Notes: generated from the letters alone by a model not told the origin. A stretch of 64,000 nt of DNA from Strongylocentrotus purpuratus (GCF_000002235.5 NW_022145599.1:25628879-25692878); one strand, 5' to 3'; shown: positions 1-10,950, counted from the first letter of the stretch. Numbers and translations: made by a program.

Positions 1-219
1 TCTAGATACACGTATACATCCACTGTCTATTTGCCTTGTATGGTGCTCATGTACATCATTAGGATTGATTAAGCCTACCTGAAGGTAAGAAGGTGCTAAG
101 TTATGAACGCACTTATATATCATCATAACGCGACTTAACTCAAACCGCTTGTCCAGTGTCATCCATTTAAGACTTGTGAACAAACCAAAGATATCCAGTT
201 ATCCACACTAAACAAGTGC

Positions 220-807
220 TAATGCCTAGGTCACATTTGCTCTACGGCTAGAATATGGCTGCCGTACGCCCCCGAAATCGATAGATACTTGCGGCGCCCG
301 CAGAGAATCTGCGGTGGCCTCACGTTCCTCTAGGGCGTTTCCCTATCTTTACAGGCCGTACGGGCCACCGTGGGATTATAACGCGGAGTTATAACTGTTT
401 TTCATTTCTTGATTCGCCGAAACGATTAGATACGCCTTAGCCATGCTGTAGAGCGGTTCCTCGTCGACCGTACGTCGGTCGTACGATAGTCTTGCGTTTT
501 ATATACTTCGAGGTGAAGCGGTTGCATCAGTCTGGCCGCACGGTCGCCGTATGGTCCCCCTTCGGCCGCCTTAAGGGCACCTTGCGGCTAACTTGCGTCT
601 GCCTTAGAATTTGTTAAAAAGCTACGGCCGCAGCAGGGACGCCCTAAGGCAACCATGCGTGATCACTTCAAAGGCCGTACGGCACTCGCAGATTTTCTGT
701 CTCCACAAATTCAAATTACACCGTGCGACCGTGGGAATGCTACGGCGGCCCTATAATTTCTATTGGCCGTATATATATTTGAGACCGCAAATGTGACCTA
801 GGCATTA
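220..807. mobile_element. Non-autonomous TIR element (MITE)
   Basis: The two ends are perfect inverted repeats of 21 bp: TAATGCCTAGGTCACATTTGC at the left and its reverse complement at the right, given here by its key part CCTAGGTCACATTTGC. The interior is GC-rich with repeated TACGGCCG-type words and has no convincing coding frame. The superfamily is unclear. The outer TAA/TTA could be part of the repeat or a 3-bp PIF-type target duplication. Confidence 0.65.
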
Positions 808-1029
808 GGATTAGATGTAGCAAAATTGTTGTCGCAATCTTTTTGTTAATCATTTTTCTGTTGGTAGAATTACAAAATAATGATGTAAATTTGTTGATGT
901 GTCGATCGGTATGTAAAGTTGTGCAGATGAAAACGTTTTGGCAATATACAAAACAAATTCAAATACTTCAAGTCAATGATGAACAGATAGGTAAAGAACC
1001 AAAAATATCTCGGGTGTAAATAAGACCAG

Positions 1030-1900
1030 TTCACCTTAAAAAAGAAGAAGAAGACAATTTTTTATTTTATGCAGTAAAGAGCACGCTTTGTTTGTTTCCG
1101 ATTATTTTTGCATGCCATTTACATCTAAATTATCATATATTATTTTTTTCATTCTGTCCACTTGAAGGAAAAAAACTCTTAACCATCTAGAGTATGAAAA
1201 TTAGCATTAGAACATTGAGGTGTAATTACTTGTTGATTTCAGGTGCTATCAACGCCTTTTTCTGTTGGCGAATATTAGGCCAACCTTAGGATTTTAAGCA
1301 TGTTATTACTGACGTATACAATTCCGAGTTATCGGCTCCTCCTCCCCGAACTCCCTCTCTCTCCGTCTCCTCCCATTCTCTCTCTCTGTATATATATTCC
1401 CCTTTTCCCTCGTTCCCTCTCTCTCTCTCTTTCTTCCTTCAATTCCATTTCTCCCATCATTCGTATAGGTATTCAGCTCTAATTTACTCAGTATAGCTAG
1501 TCACACGTTTAACAGGCTGAAGATTGAAGGCGCTTTAATTAAGGCATTCGAAATTCGAAGCATATTTGTGAAGAGTGGAGACTTTGTCTTTTAATTCCTA
1601 AAATTGTCAGTTTTCGAGATTAATCTAGAACATTTCCATTCTAGCTGCGAAACTTCATGATAGCGTATAGAACTTACAACTCTGTTCCCAATATATTCCT
1701 TATTTTACAGAGGGTCTCCTTGATGTAAAAGAACAGAAAAAATGTCTCAAAATAATCATCATTCTTGTATAATTATTTTCACTTTCTCAACGATGTATAT
1801 AATTGCGTAATATCACTTGTTCGTTTGTTTCACTTTGTATTTCAAATGAATATGCTCCGCAAATAGTCTTTGTAAACTAATGAATTAAGTTTTTAAGAAA
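1030..1900 (+). repeat. Arm of an inverted duplication (partner 31.9-32.64 kb)
   Basis: This AT-rich stretch with a CT-rich tract at 1326-1440 aligns, by eye, over most of its length with the reverse complement of about 31900-32640. Shared landmarks are GTGAAGAGTGGAGACTT, a CTCC-rich tract and TTTTACAGAG.GTCTCCTT. There are many small differences, so it is old. No coding function is seen. It may be an unclassified transposon or a segmental duplication. Confidence 0.55.
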
Positions 1901-2650
1901 GCACTGCAACAGTATTATCTACTCAGTATGCCAGAGAAAGAGGTATTTTTAAAACATGAACGTGGCATGAGGAGACCTGCTAATTGTATTCTGTAAAATT
2001 TGATACTAACATCTGAACTTTGGTTAGTGCATTCTAGCCTTATAGTCAGAATAAAAGCCAAATCGGCTTTAGATCGTAAACAATGGTAGAACGTCACTAC
2101 GATCCTCCAATGGAGCTTGAAATCCATTCACATGTGTATATTATCAATTATATGGCTATTCAGATCATGGATCTTTAAGATTTGAGAAGTGTAAATGTTC
2201 CAATAAATGCTATTATATATCCATCAAAAATTAAATCGTAGTTAGATCGTATAGTGTGCAGTGGGCTTAATGGATTAAACTGTTATTTGAGATTGTTATA
2301 GATTGATAGCCTTTGGAAAATAAATCGTGTTACTGCTTATATGTATTCGTATGCGTTTGTCTTATTGCTTCATAATAACATTATCTTTGAAAGATCACAG
2401 AGTGAAGAGAAAAAAAAAGATATACGTCAGACGTAACAACAAGCTAACTACAAAATAATTGATGAATTCTCAGCTATTATACTTTAATACGCTATCATCA
2501 AAATTACTTCATTATTCACTGTTTTAAGCTGTACTTCGTACATAATAAAATTAATACAAAATGTTTTGGGGATACTAGCTTCTGATTATGATACTGAACA
2601 TAAACATGCTGTGTATCACTTTTTGAAATCATCTTGTTTTTTTCTTCAGA
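1901..2650. other. AT-rich stretch without a gene
   Basis: No supported coding region. Positions about 2160-2268 resemble the right end of the MITE at 31335-31781 (shared TCGTATAGTGTGC.GTGGGCTTAA), so an eroded copy of that family lies here. Confidence 0.4.
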
Positions 2651-2654
2651 TACA

Positions 2655-2739
2655 AGGGGGCAAGGGGGAGGGGGGGTGTGAGAGAACTAATATTTCTGGC
2701 CCCCGCAAATGTGAAAATCGCGCCGACCGATATTTCGCT

Positions 2740-2795
<56 letters not shown>

Positions 2796-2869
2796 ATACA
2801 TTTTTTTCAAAAGAAATTGAGGGGCCGGGGAATTAATCCCCAAACATCCCCCCTCTGCGTACGCGCCTG
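2655..2869. mobile_element. hAT-like MITE remnant with poly-G tract
   Basis: The right end CTGCGTACGCGCCTG (2855-2869) matches the terminal repeat of the hAT-like MITEs elsewhere in the window. The body has the family's GAAAATCGCGCCGA-like motif and a G homopolymer of roughly 50 bases. The left end is not clear. Confidence 0.45.
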
Positions 2870-3039
2870 GACGCGACGGTGTCCTAGGGTCGAATGAATG
2901 TGGCAATGTCATTGGGTTTATTCACCGGCGGTGCAATATGTTTTCTATGGACCTTGGGAATTCAGCCTTATGCTAAACAAGTTAACTATTACAGAAAGAT
3001 GATAGTAGCAAGATAACTACTGCTGTTTTCATTCTACTA

Positions 3040-3072
3040 CTACTACTCCTTCTACTAACTACTACTACTACG
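3040..3072. repeat. (CTA)n microsatellite
   Basis: A run of CTA/TAC triplets with few interruptions. Confidence 0.7.
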
Positions 3073-3199
3073 AACGAATGACACCTCGTATCTCAAAAAT
3101 CATGAATTTTCAGGAGAGCGAAAAAACTTTCCTGTCTCAACAAATTTAGTGCTGTGACATCGTCCTTTCTTTTTAAAACTGGAATATTTATACAATTTT

Positions 3200-4015
3200 T
3201 AATGTCATTGTTGAAATACAGTAAAATAATTGTTTTTATATTTGAAAGTGAGTTACGAGGTTTTTGCGTTTATCTACATTGAGATACGAGTTTTTAGTTT
3301 GTATTCAAATTGAGATACGAGTTCTTACTTTCAACTCTGAATGAGTTACGAGGTTTTGGTTGAATAAGTTACGAGGATTTGAATAAACTAACTTCGGTCC
3401 TGTTAGGCCGTGTGTGAGTTACGAGGAAAAGGAATTACGTATCTTATGTTACGACAGGCGCGTACACAGGGGGGGGGGGGTGGGGGTGGAAACCCCCTTT
3501 TGGTATTTTTTGTGTGTAAACCCCCCCCCCCAAACCCCCACAACCCCCCCCTTTTGATTTTTTTTTAATTATTAAAAAAAAAAAAAAAAAAATTCCCATG
3601 GCTGACCTGAAAAAATTTTCCTCTTTACCCCCCCCCCCCTGTTACACCCACAAATGTAATAATGCCCACAAATGTAATAACGCCCACAAGTGTAATAACA
3701 CTTTACCCACAAATGTAACAACACCCACAAATGTAATACACACTTTACCCACAAATGTATTTATTTCACCCACAAATGTAATAATTTCACCCACAAATGT
3801 AATAACCACTTTACCCACAAATGTAATAATTTTGAATCACCCCACAAATGTAATAATGACTTTACCCACAAATGTAATAAATTTGAAGTGATATTTTGAA
3901 TCACCCACAAATGTTATAATGACTTTACCCAAATGTAATAAATTGAAGGGATATTTTGTCGAATTTGTTCAAAACAAAAACCCTGTAATAAAGCATGGGT
4001 ATAGCTAACTACCAC
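3200..4015. repeat. Inverted-duplicate block with GTTACGAGG and CCCACAAATGTAATAA minisatellites
   Basis: Three parts occur in order: repeated GAGTTACGAGG words (3247-3425), a hAT-like left end CAGGCGCGTACACAGGGG (3455 onward) with poly-G, poly-C and poly-A tracts, and about a dozen copies of CCCACAAATGTAATAA (3645-3945). The block ends with TTTTGTCGAATTTG and CCCTGTAATAAAGCATGGGT. The same parts occur in reverse complement and mirrored order at 26290-26920, so the two are an inverted duplicate pair. Confidence 0.65.
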
Positions 4016-4640
4016 CTAGCTAAAACTACCACGGACATCTACCCCCAGTCAACTACCCCCTCCCCGGACATCTACCCCTGGACATCTTACCCCATCCAAC
4101 TACCCCTCCCCCTGGACAACTAACTCCCCTCCAACTACCACCCGGACATCTACCCCCAAGCAAATTAAGGTAGTTGGGGGTAGTTGCCCGGGGGTAGTTG
4201 GATTGGGGTAGATGTCCGGGGGTAGTTTTCAGGGTGGGGGTAGTTGGCTGGGGGTAGTTGGAAGGGGATAGTTGGATTGGGGGGGGGGGGGGTAGATGTC
4301 CGGGGGTATTTGACGGGGGGTTGATGTCTGGGGGTAGTTGCAGGCGCGTAGCCACGGGGGGGGGGGGGGGGCACGTGCCCCCCTAAAATTTCCAGGATCT
4401 GGTGAAAATTTTGTAGACCCCTTTGTTTTTTTACCTCGATCGATTACATGTATGTGTCCCCCCCCCCACAATATCAAACTCTGGCTACGTGCCTGGGTAG
4501 TTGCCCGGGAATAGATGTCCGGAGGGTGCTTGACTTGGGGTAGACGTCCGGGGGGGGGTTATTGTCCGGGGTAGATGTCTAGGGGGTAGTTAGCTGGGGT
4601 AGTAAGCAGGGGGTAGGTGTCCTAGATTCTCGATTAGAGA
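4016..4640. repeat. Palindromic minisatellite (GGGGGTAGTTG / GTAGATGTCC)
   Basis: Units of about 10-12 bp are C-rich on the plus strand at 4025-4160 and switch to the complementary G-rich form from 4168 to 4620. The array is therefore an inverted repeat and could fold back. Open frames across it are low-complexity and not genes. Confidence 0.7.
4341..4495. mobile_element. hAT-like MITE inside the minisatellite
   Basis: The ends CAGGCGCGTAGCCA and TGGCTACGTGCCTG are near-perfect inverted repeats. The flanks are GGTAGTTG on both sides, an 8-bp duplication typical of hAT elements. Because the host array is itself made of GGTAGTTG units, the duplication alone is weaker evidence here. Confidence 0.65.
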
Positions 4641-5200
4641 TTATGTCTGACATTTCTTTCGGGGGAGTTCCCTCTCTCGTGGTTGTAGCTCCATGGTAAT
4701 GAGCAGTGTCAGAACACTAAAGTTACAACAAATCACAGCAATAAAACAAAACTGTGACGGAGACGTTCTTAATATTGAGCACTTAAATCAGGCAGATATA
4801 TCAATTACTTCATTGTAGTACAATATCCAGAAAGACCAGAAGATATTGTAGAAATCAAAAGCATAGAACAATAAAAGCAAATGGCAAGGACTGCTTCTTT
4901 TGTTACGAAAGTGTGTACTGACCAAAATAAGGTAGGTTCATGTTATTTATATACAGTGATCTATGGGAGTTAGTAAATGTGTGCGTGAGTAGAACGTATT
5001 AACGTACAGCTATATTGTGACTTTGGACAGTGGGATGAATTTAGACTCTTAAGCCAAGCCAATAACCTAGATAGCCAGATTGTCTGAGCCAGACCGGAAC
5101 GAGATCTAACAGTAACAGGCACTGGCAAGATCTGAATAGATAATCTTACATCTGGGACTGTTCGGTGCTTTTTTTTTGGGGGGGGGGGGGGCGGCGGGGG
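4641..5200. other. No gene seen
   Basis: Unique-looking sequence with a short T/G homopolymer at 5168-5200. No supported coding or RNA feature. Confidence 0.3.
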
Positions 5201-5214
5201 CTGCCCCACTTCCG

Positions 5215-5545
5215 GTTCCTGGACCTGATGAGCTTGGCTGGATCTTAGCTAGGCTGGACAGGGACTTGGCTGGACCTAGACTTCGGCTGGACCTGGGCTG
5301 GGCTGAACCTGGGCTTGATATGGCTTGATGGCTGCCCCCGTGGTTGGAACTGACTGGACCTGGCCTTGGCTGGACTGGGTTCGACTGGACCTTGACTGGG
5401 CTTGACTGGACGTGGGCCAGCCTGGACCTGGCTTAGCTGGACATGGGATGGGCTGGACCTGGCTTGGCTGGACCTAATCTTGGCTGAACCTGGGCAAGCC
5501 TGGACTTGGCTTGGTTGGGCCTGGTGTTGGACCTTGTCATTGGCA
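5215..5545. repeat. GGCTGGACCTGGCTT minisatellite
   Basis: Imperfect tandem copies of a roughly 15-21 bp unit with the core TTGGCTGGACCTGG. Its open frames (Trp/Leu/Gly-rich) are by-products of the repeat. Confidence 0.75.
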
Positions 5546-5554
5546 TTAATTTAC

Positions 5555-5655
5555 ATGTGTGTATGTGTGTGTGTGTGTGTGTGTGTGGGGGGGTGCATGC
5601 GGGGGTGTACATGTGTGTGCGTGTGTGCATGTTTGCGTGTGTGTGTGCGCGAGTG
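5555..5655. repeat. (GT)n microsatellite
   Basis: TG dinucleotide run interrupted by GGGGG and GCATG words. Confidence 0.8.
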
Positions 5656-5829
5656 GGATCAGCTTAAAATTAATTAAGATTGTTTTCTTCTCCACCGTGA
5701 GCCTGTTGAAAGGGTAACTCTATTTTGCGGCCTGGATAACTTATTTAGTATATTTTTCTTGAGTTGAGAATGTAAGCAGACATCCACTGAGTGAGTAGTG
5801 TGGGTGTGTGTGGGGGGTGGGTGGGTGAG

Positions 5830-6251
5830 TGACGTAGCTTATATGTCCATAAATACGAAGGTAACACAGTTAGAAGTATACTCCATTTGGCTCGTTGCTA
5901 AGCTTACTTTATTCTGCCGGAGAGGGCAGTATTTCACTGTTTCGTACAGACAAGTTTCTGATGGATATACATAGCAAATATCACATTACTACACCTCTCC
6001 CTTCTTTGAGATAGAGTTTCCTATAATGTTGGAGAAGGTGCATTAGGGCTGTTGAGCGTGGGTTCGCATCCCATCCTCGTCGCCAAATGTCGTATCTTAT
6101 ATGTCCATAAATACGAAGGTAACACAGCTTGAAGTATACGCCATTTGGCTTGTTGCTAAGCTTACTTTATTCTGCCGGAGAGGGCAGTATTTCACTGTTT
6201 CGTACAGACAAGTTTCTGATGGATATACATAGCAAATATCACATTACTACA
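5830..6251 (-). mobile_element. Miniature LTR retrotransposon (TRIM), looks whole
   Basis: Two direct repeats of 164 bp (5830-5993 and 6088-6251, about 96% alike) enclose a 94-bp interior. On the minus strand the repeats run TGTAGTAATG to TACGACA or close to it. A tRNA-like primer-binding site starting TGGCGACGAGGATGGGA lies 2 bp after the 5' repeat (about 6056-6085), and a polypurine tract AAAGAAGGGAGAGG abuts the 3' repeat (5994-6007). Both flanks carry GTGAG (5825-5829 and 6252-6256), an exact 5-bp target duplication. There is no coding capacity, as is usual for TRIMs, so it would need another element's proteins. The high repeat similarity suggests a fairly recent insertion. Confidence 0.85.
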
Positions 6252-6256
6252 GTGAG

Positions 6257-6766
6257 TATGTGTGTGGGTGGGTGAGTATGTTTGTGTGATGGAGGGGGGG
6301 GGGGGCAGGGATGGGGCAGGATTGTTCCAGTAAAATTACCTCCAGATTTGTTTAAGTTTTTGTTATACTTTATATATTAAGTGAATAACATTTACAATTG
6401 ACATATTATGTTTAGGTACTTATACGTTTACTTTGTTGCTAAGTTATATTTATTGCAAATAAGTTTGTGTTTAATTATTTTTATATGTAAAAGCATCAAT
6501 ATTGAACACGTTTATTTTATTCAATTGTATGTTTTGGTTTCTATTACACATTTGGAGAAATAAGAATTGTTTAAAAAAAATATTTAAAAAGTGTGTTTGA
6601 AAGCTTGAATGATTCATCCATGCTGGAAAATTATGATTCACATACTTTTAGCGGTATTTCGGTCATAGTTCTTTTTATTATCCATTTGTCCCCCTTTTTT
6701 CTCCAAAAATTGCATATGTTTTGAAAAAGTTACCAAACCATCTCACTTCATTTCACTTTTCCCAGC
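6257..6766. other. No gene seen
   Basis: AT-rich sequence after a short GT/G-rich stretch (6260-6310). It leads into a pyrimidine-rich run ending TTTTCCCAGC just before the open frame at 6767, which resembles a splice acceptor. Confidence 0.3.
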
Positions 6767-7261
6767 ATGAGGATCGTCTTGTTTTGTGTCCTACTGTGTG
6801 TGGCAAGCATCGAGGGTCGTGGTGCAAGACAACCGTCGGCAATGAAGGATGATATATACGACATAATAGTCAAAGTAGTTCAGGGAACATTCAGTGTACC
6901 ATGTGCTGAAAGAACAAAGACTGAAAGATCTGCAATTGTTCATTACCATCGCTACAGAGAGCACTTCACCGTTGAAGGGGAGCCTCCAGTGTTATATCAA
7001 GATGGAAAGAAAGTCATTAAAAGTTCGGAACTATCCAGTGTAGTCAAAGAACACTTCCATGCCGTCAAGGGGCGGGGGCAAGATGCTTGAATTACCGTCT
7101 GAAAAACTATTTCACAGGGTTGTCAGAAACGTCCATACATAAAGTACTTTCACATAGTCAATCATACGGTCGTCTTCATGTAAAGTTCACAAAAAGCCCC
7201 AATTCACCCAATAACAGCAAAGCACGTGATGGGCCGTATTAAAATAGATCTAGTAGATATT
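6767..7261 (+). mobile_element. Fossil integrase-type element, block 1 (N-terminal integrase region)
   Basis: The reading frame at 6767-7090 encodes 107 residues with a hydrophobic leader (MRIVLFCVLLCVASIEG) and then a stretch such as HYHRYREHFTVEGEP, which resembles the N-terminal, zinc-binding part of retroviral-type integrases as found in Ginger-like elements. The following bases keep similarity to the linker before the integrase catalytic core, up to the point where the LINE begins. The element continues in blocks at 15855, 19492 and 22061. It is broken overall. Family assignment (Ginger-like versus Ty3-like) rests on memory of related proteins and needs a search. The leader-like start may be accidental or a separate host exon. 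Confidence 0.55.
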
Positions 7262-7414
7262 GTTTGTTTGTTTGTTTGCTTTTATTTCTGCGTTCAAAAT
7301 AATACAATACATAATATAAAATGTGTTTAAAAAGATAATATACAAAACAATTCATAAGATAAACATATAGTCATGATACATAATGAATACAAAATAAGGA
7401 AGTGAGCTTAAACT

Positions 7415-7600
7415 TTTTTATAGATATATATCCATATATACGCACATATACATACATATACATATATATATATATATATATATACATATACATAGCACAT
7501 GCATACATACATACACATACACCTATACATACTCTCACATATAATATAATATAATATAACACATATAATAATATATAATCCAATCAATGAACGCAGGAGA
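7415..7600. repeat. TA/TACA-rich simple repeats in the LINE 3' region
   Basis: ATATATAC and ACATAC repeats (7425-7520), then TATAATATAA words (7540-7580). The open frames here are low-complexity. Confidence 0.7.
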
Positions 7601-7877
7601 CCGCCATCGTGAGCGGTAAGGCTTGAAATTGATGGCGGCCTCATAAAAAGATTCGTGACTGAAATTGATATTTACTGATCAAGTGGGTGCATTGCAGGTG
7701 CAGGTGCTGGTGCTGTATGTAGCAGTTGAGTAAAATGAGGATATTGAATGACGAATGTGAATATTTATGTGAATATATTAATTTGGAGTATGGGATTCAT
7801 AAGATTGAATGACAGTTTTTTTTAGAGTGGCTTTCAAGGAGTATATGGTCGAACAAGATTTAATATTGTCTGAAAGA

Positions 7878-8255
7878 TTATTCTAGATGTCTGGACCATG
7901 ATGACGAATTAACAATTAACAGTCTTGGGTTTGTGAGATGAAAGTTTCCGGATATGCGAGTTGGGTAGGTATGGACAGAGCTATTGAACTTAAACATGTC
8001 ATCAAAAGACGAAGGGAGCAGATTATTAATATACTTAAACATAATGATAGCTATTTGAATAGTATATAAGTCGGCAATTTTTAGTGCTTTTTGTTTAAAA
8101 AATAAAGGATCGGTGTGGGCCAAGTAATGCGATCCTGTACAAATGCGAATTGCTCTCTTTTTTAGTTTAAAAATAGGAGTCAGCTTTGTAGAACCACAAC
8201 TAGCCCAAACAACGTTACAGTAGGTTATATATGGGAGTACTAACGAATTATACAA
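7878..8255 (-). CDS. LINE ORF2 C-terminal domain (fragment)
   Basis: 125 residues matching the end of CR1/L2-type ORF2: LPYITYCNVVWASCG, LKKRAIRICTGSHYLAHTDPLF (shown in part), then a Tyr/Phe-rich tail. Same strand and order as the reverse transcriptase. Confidence 0.75.
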   Translation of the reverse strand: MYNSLVLPYITYCNVVWASCGSTKLTPIFKLKKRAIRICTGSHYLAHTDPLFFKQKALKIADLYTIQIAIIMFKYINNLLPSSFDDMFKFNSSVHTYPTRISGNFHLTNPRLLIVNSSSWSRHLE

Positions 8256-8563
8256 TAAAAATAAAGTTTTATGAGGTAAAATAAATCTTAACTTGGAAAT
8301 TATTCCAATACTTTTTGAGATACTTATTATGATATGGTGCAGATGTTCATTCCAAGATAAAGTTTGATCTATGATAACACCTAAAAATCTAGAGTGAGTT
8401 TTCTGCTATAATGGCATGCCGTCAATCTGTAAGTGAATTGGAGTATCAGTAATATTAGAATGGTGTTTAAAAAAGATGAAGTGGGTCTTTTTTGTGTTCA
8501 AAGATAGTTTGTTAGCTTTAAACCATTGTGATACTTTGTTTATTTCATGATTTAATATGTTGT

Positions 8564-9316
8564 TTAAGGAAGTGAGATTTTTATGAGAAAAAAGATATTT
8601 GTGTCGTCAGCGAATAATACAAAAGATAAAATGGAGGATGTATTAATAATGTCATTGACATATAGCAGAAATAGCAGTGGGCCTAGAATGGAGCCTTGAG
8701 GGACACCACATTGAACTAAAAGTGAATCAGAATCATAACCATTAAATGTGACATATTGTCTTCGATTTCTTAAATAATCTTTAAACCAAAGGAGTGATTG
8801 ACCTCGTATACCATAATAATTAAGTTTTGAAAGTAAAATATCGTGATTAAGTGTATCGAATGCCTTACTGCGGTCACAAAATATACCAATGACATGTTCT
8901 TTGTTAGCTATGGCGTTTGTAATTTTATCATAAATTTGGATTAAAGCCAGGTTTGTTGAGTAATTTTTTCTGAAGCCATATTGATTAGAAGTTAGCAAAT
9001 TGTGTTTGTTGATAAATTCATAGAGTCTATTATATACTATTTTTTCAAAATTTTTGGATATACTTGGGTGTAGAGATATGGGGCGATAATTCCTAATTTC
9101 ATGAGGATTGTCTTTTTTGAAAATTGGATTGATTTTGGCGATTTTGAATAAGTCCGGAAAAACACCTTGTGATAATGATTTATTGAATATGTGACTAAGA
9201 GGGTTAGCAAGTGGGTGGATTATTTCTTTTAAAAGAGACACACTAATTCTATCATGCCCGTGAGATTTGGAGTTGTTAAGAGAACGTGTAATATTGATAA
9301 TTTCGGTGGGGCTCAA
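8564..9316 (-). CDS. LINE reverse transcriptase domain (fragment)
   Basis: A 250-residue open piece covers the fingers and palm of a non-LTR reverse transcriptase. It shows the block-2 motif NYRPISL, the first catalytic Asp region (SKAFDTLNHDIL), the [13 protein letters not shown] block and the catalytic FADDT box near the C-terminus. In an intact LINE it would copy RNA at a nicked target. It is cut off after FADDTNIFF, and the thumb and tail lie in other frames downstream. No host role is implied. Confidence 0.85.
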   Translation of the reverse strand: MSPTEIINITRSLNNSKSHGHDRISVSLLKEIIHPLANPLSHIFNKSLSQGVFPDLFKIAKINPIFKKDNPHEIRNYRPISLHPSISKNFEKIVYNRLYEFINKHNLLTSNQYGFRKNYSTNLALIQIYDKITNAIANKEHVIGIFCDRSKAFDTLNHDILLSKLNYYGIRGQSLLWFKDYLRNRRQYVTFNGYDSDSLLVQCGVPQGSILGPLLFLLYVNDIINTSSILSFVLFADDTNIFFLIKISLP

Positions 9317-9525
9317 GAACAGAGAATGTGGATTAGGTTGGGGAGATAATCCGTGAAATGCGCATTTCGGCTATTAATCTTGCTTGCAAGTTCGGGTCCG
9401 ATGTTTGTAAAAAATGAATTAAATGAGTTTGCATGAAGGGAAGAGTCAACTTTAGAACCATTTAAAGTCATATCATCAGTAGGTGGGGGATTTGCCTTAG
9501 TTCCCATTACCTCTTTGATAATTTT

Positions 9526-10137
9526 CTATGTTGCATTAGTATTTGAACTGACATCCTTTATTCTATTAGCATAATACATTTTACGTGATATACGAATTAA
9601 TTTTGTCAACTTGTTGCGATATAACTTGTATGTTTTTAAATTGGCTTCAGTAGGATTGTGTAAATGTGATTTGTAAAGGCGATTACGTGACTGTATTGAT
9701 TTCAATAAACCCTTTGTTATCCAAGGATGTTTGGGGGTTTTTCTATTATTTTTTACTTTACCTATGGGAATATTTTTTTCATAATAATGTTGTAATTTAT
9801 TATTCAAGAGATGATATGATATGTTCGCGTCAGCTTTATTGTATACATCCTCCCACCCCTCAATTAATAAGTCTTGCTTCATTAATTCAATATTACGTTT
9901 AGATTCTTTTCGATATGTACGTTGGTTAAATGATTTGGGGCATGGTAGTTTTAATTCACAAGTTAAAAATATTGGTAAGTGGTCTGAAACTTCAGAGCAT
10001 AGAATTCCTCCTATCATTTTGTTATTCATGTTATGTACGTTGGAAAAAATGTTGTCAATTTGAGTTGATGAATATGGGTTAATTCTGGTGGATTTATTGA
10101 TGAATGAATGGAAGCCGAATGAGTACATAAGTTTCAT
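9526..10137 (-). CDS. LINE ORF2 endonuclease C-terminus and linker (fragment)
   Basis: 203 residues with STRINPYSSTQIDNIF and the catalytic His box SDHLPIFLT near the start, followed by a basic linker (RNRLYKSHLHN, LYRNKLTKLIR) that precedes the reverse transcriptase in CR1/L2-like LINEs. It is a frameshifted continuation of the piece at 10224-10727. Confidence 0.75.
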   Translation of the reverse strand: MKLMYSFGFHSFINKSTRINPYSSTQIDNIFSNVHNMNNKMIGGILCSEVSDHLPIFLTCELKLPCPKSFNQRTYRKESKRNIELMKQDLLIEGWEDVYNKADANISYHLLNNKLQHYYEKNIPIGKVKNNRKTPKHPWITKGLLKSIQSRNRLYKSHLHNPTEANLKTYKLYRNKLTKLIRISRKMYYANRIKDVSSNTNAT

Positions 10138-10223
10138 AAAATTGTTTGAGTTATTATTGACGACTGAGGGTAAGAAATTGATATTAAAATCTCCAAGAAT
10201 AAAAGTATGCTTATTTTCATTAC

Positions 10224-10727
10224 CTACTTTATATAGAGATATTGCTCAAGTTCCTTGTAAAATAAATCAAAATTAGAGCCTGGCGGTCTATAAATTAAAC
10301 CTATGATGATATTCTTAAATCCTGTGTTTTCAATTTCAATGAATAAAGTCTCTGCATGTAACAGTTTCACATCGGAACGGATCTTAAATTTCAGTTTTTC
10401 AGCAATGTAGAAGGCCACGCCTCCGCCTCTTTTTCCTTTGCGATCTGCCCTTATCAACTTATAATTTGGTAAATTAAACAAGTCTGGGGAATTTTCATGT
10501 AGCCATGTCTCGCTAATACCAATAACAGAGAATTTGAAATTGTTTAACGTGTGTAAGAGATTTTCAAAATATTCGAAGTTTCTATTCAGACTTCTTAAAT
10601 TTGCATGTAAAAGGGAAATATCATTTGGATTACTATCAAACATGTTATTGAATTCTTGAGGTGTGTAGTATTTGCTATTGTATGAATTTTCTATGTAATT
10701 ATCAGGAATAAAAGAGAGTGACTCCAT
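10224..10727 (-). CDS. LINE ORF2 N-terminus, APE-type endonuclease (fragment)
   Basis: 167 residues start at a plausible ORF2 ATG. Motifs of AP-endonuclease-like nicking domains are visible: the Asn in LLHANLRSL, the Glu in ISETWL and the GLIYRPP strand. The rest of the endonuclease continues in another frame at 10137-9526 (SDHLPIFLTC box), so this piece alone is inactive. Confidence 0.8.
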   Translation of the reverse strand: MESLSFIPDNYIENSYNSKYYTPQEFNNMFDSNPNDISLLHANLRSLNRNFEYFENLLHTLNNFKFSVIGISETWLHENSPDLFNLPNYKLIRADRKGKRGGGVAFYIAEKLKFKIRSDVKLLHAETLFIEIENTGFKNIIIGLIYRPPGSNFDLFYKELEQYLYIK

Positions 10728-10950
10728 CAGAGACGATAAAATGTAAAGTACCAGATATTATGTAAGGGATCAACTGCAAGCGTGCTTGTGGTGTAGGTGC
10801 GTTTGCAAGTGACTGAACGTGTGTTCGTGTGTGTCTGTGGTGCTGATGTGCAGTCAATATCAATATAAAGTTCATCTAAAAAAATAATAAGACCCGTCTT
10901 GGTCAGCATAAGAAAATCACTGGAAGCAGTAGAGCAGAGCTCAACCACCT

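Larger units (their letters stand above)
7262..10950 (-). mobile_element. CR1/L2-like LINE, ORF2 portion, 3' end at left
   Basis: On the minus strand the parts run in LINE order. An APE-type endonuclease starts at the ATG at 10727 (motifs LLHANLRSLNRN, ISETWL, GLIYRPPGS) and runs to about 9900. Reverse transcriptase follows at 9316-8564 ([41 protein letters not shown]). The C-terminal domain lies at 8255-7878 (LPYITYCNVVW, KKRAIRI). The 3' UTR ends in a (CAAA)n-type tail (plus-strand TTTG repeats at 7262-7280). The coding region is split into at least five open pieces by frameshifts and stops, so it is dead. It lies exactly where the fossil integrase gene is interrupted. Confidence 0.85.

Noticed and set aside
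2566-2820. Gly-rich open frame
   Set aside because: Translation of a G homopolymer in a MITE remnant.
3645-3945. CRISPR-like regular repeats
   Set aside because: Units are contiguous with very short, irregular gaps, and an inverted partner exists. This is a minisatellite in a eukaryotic genome.
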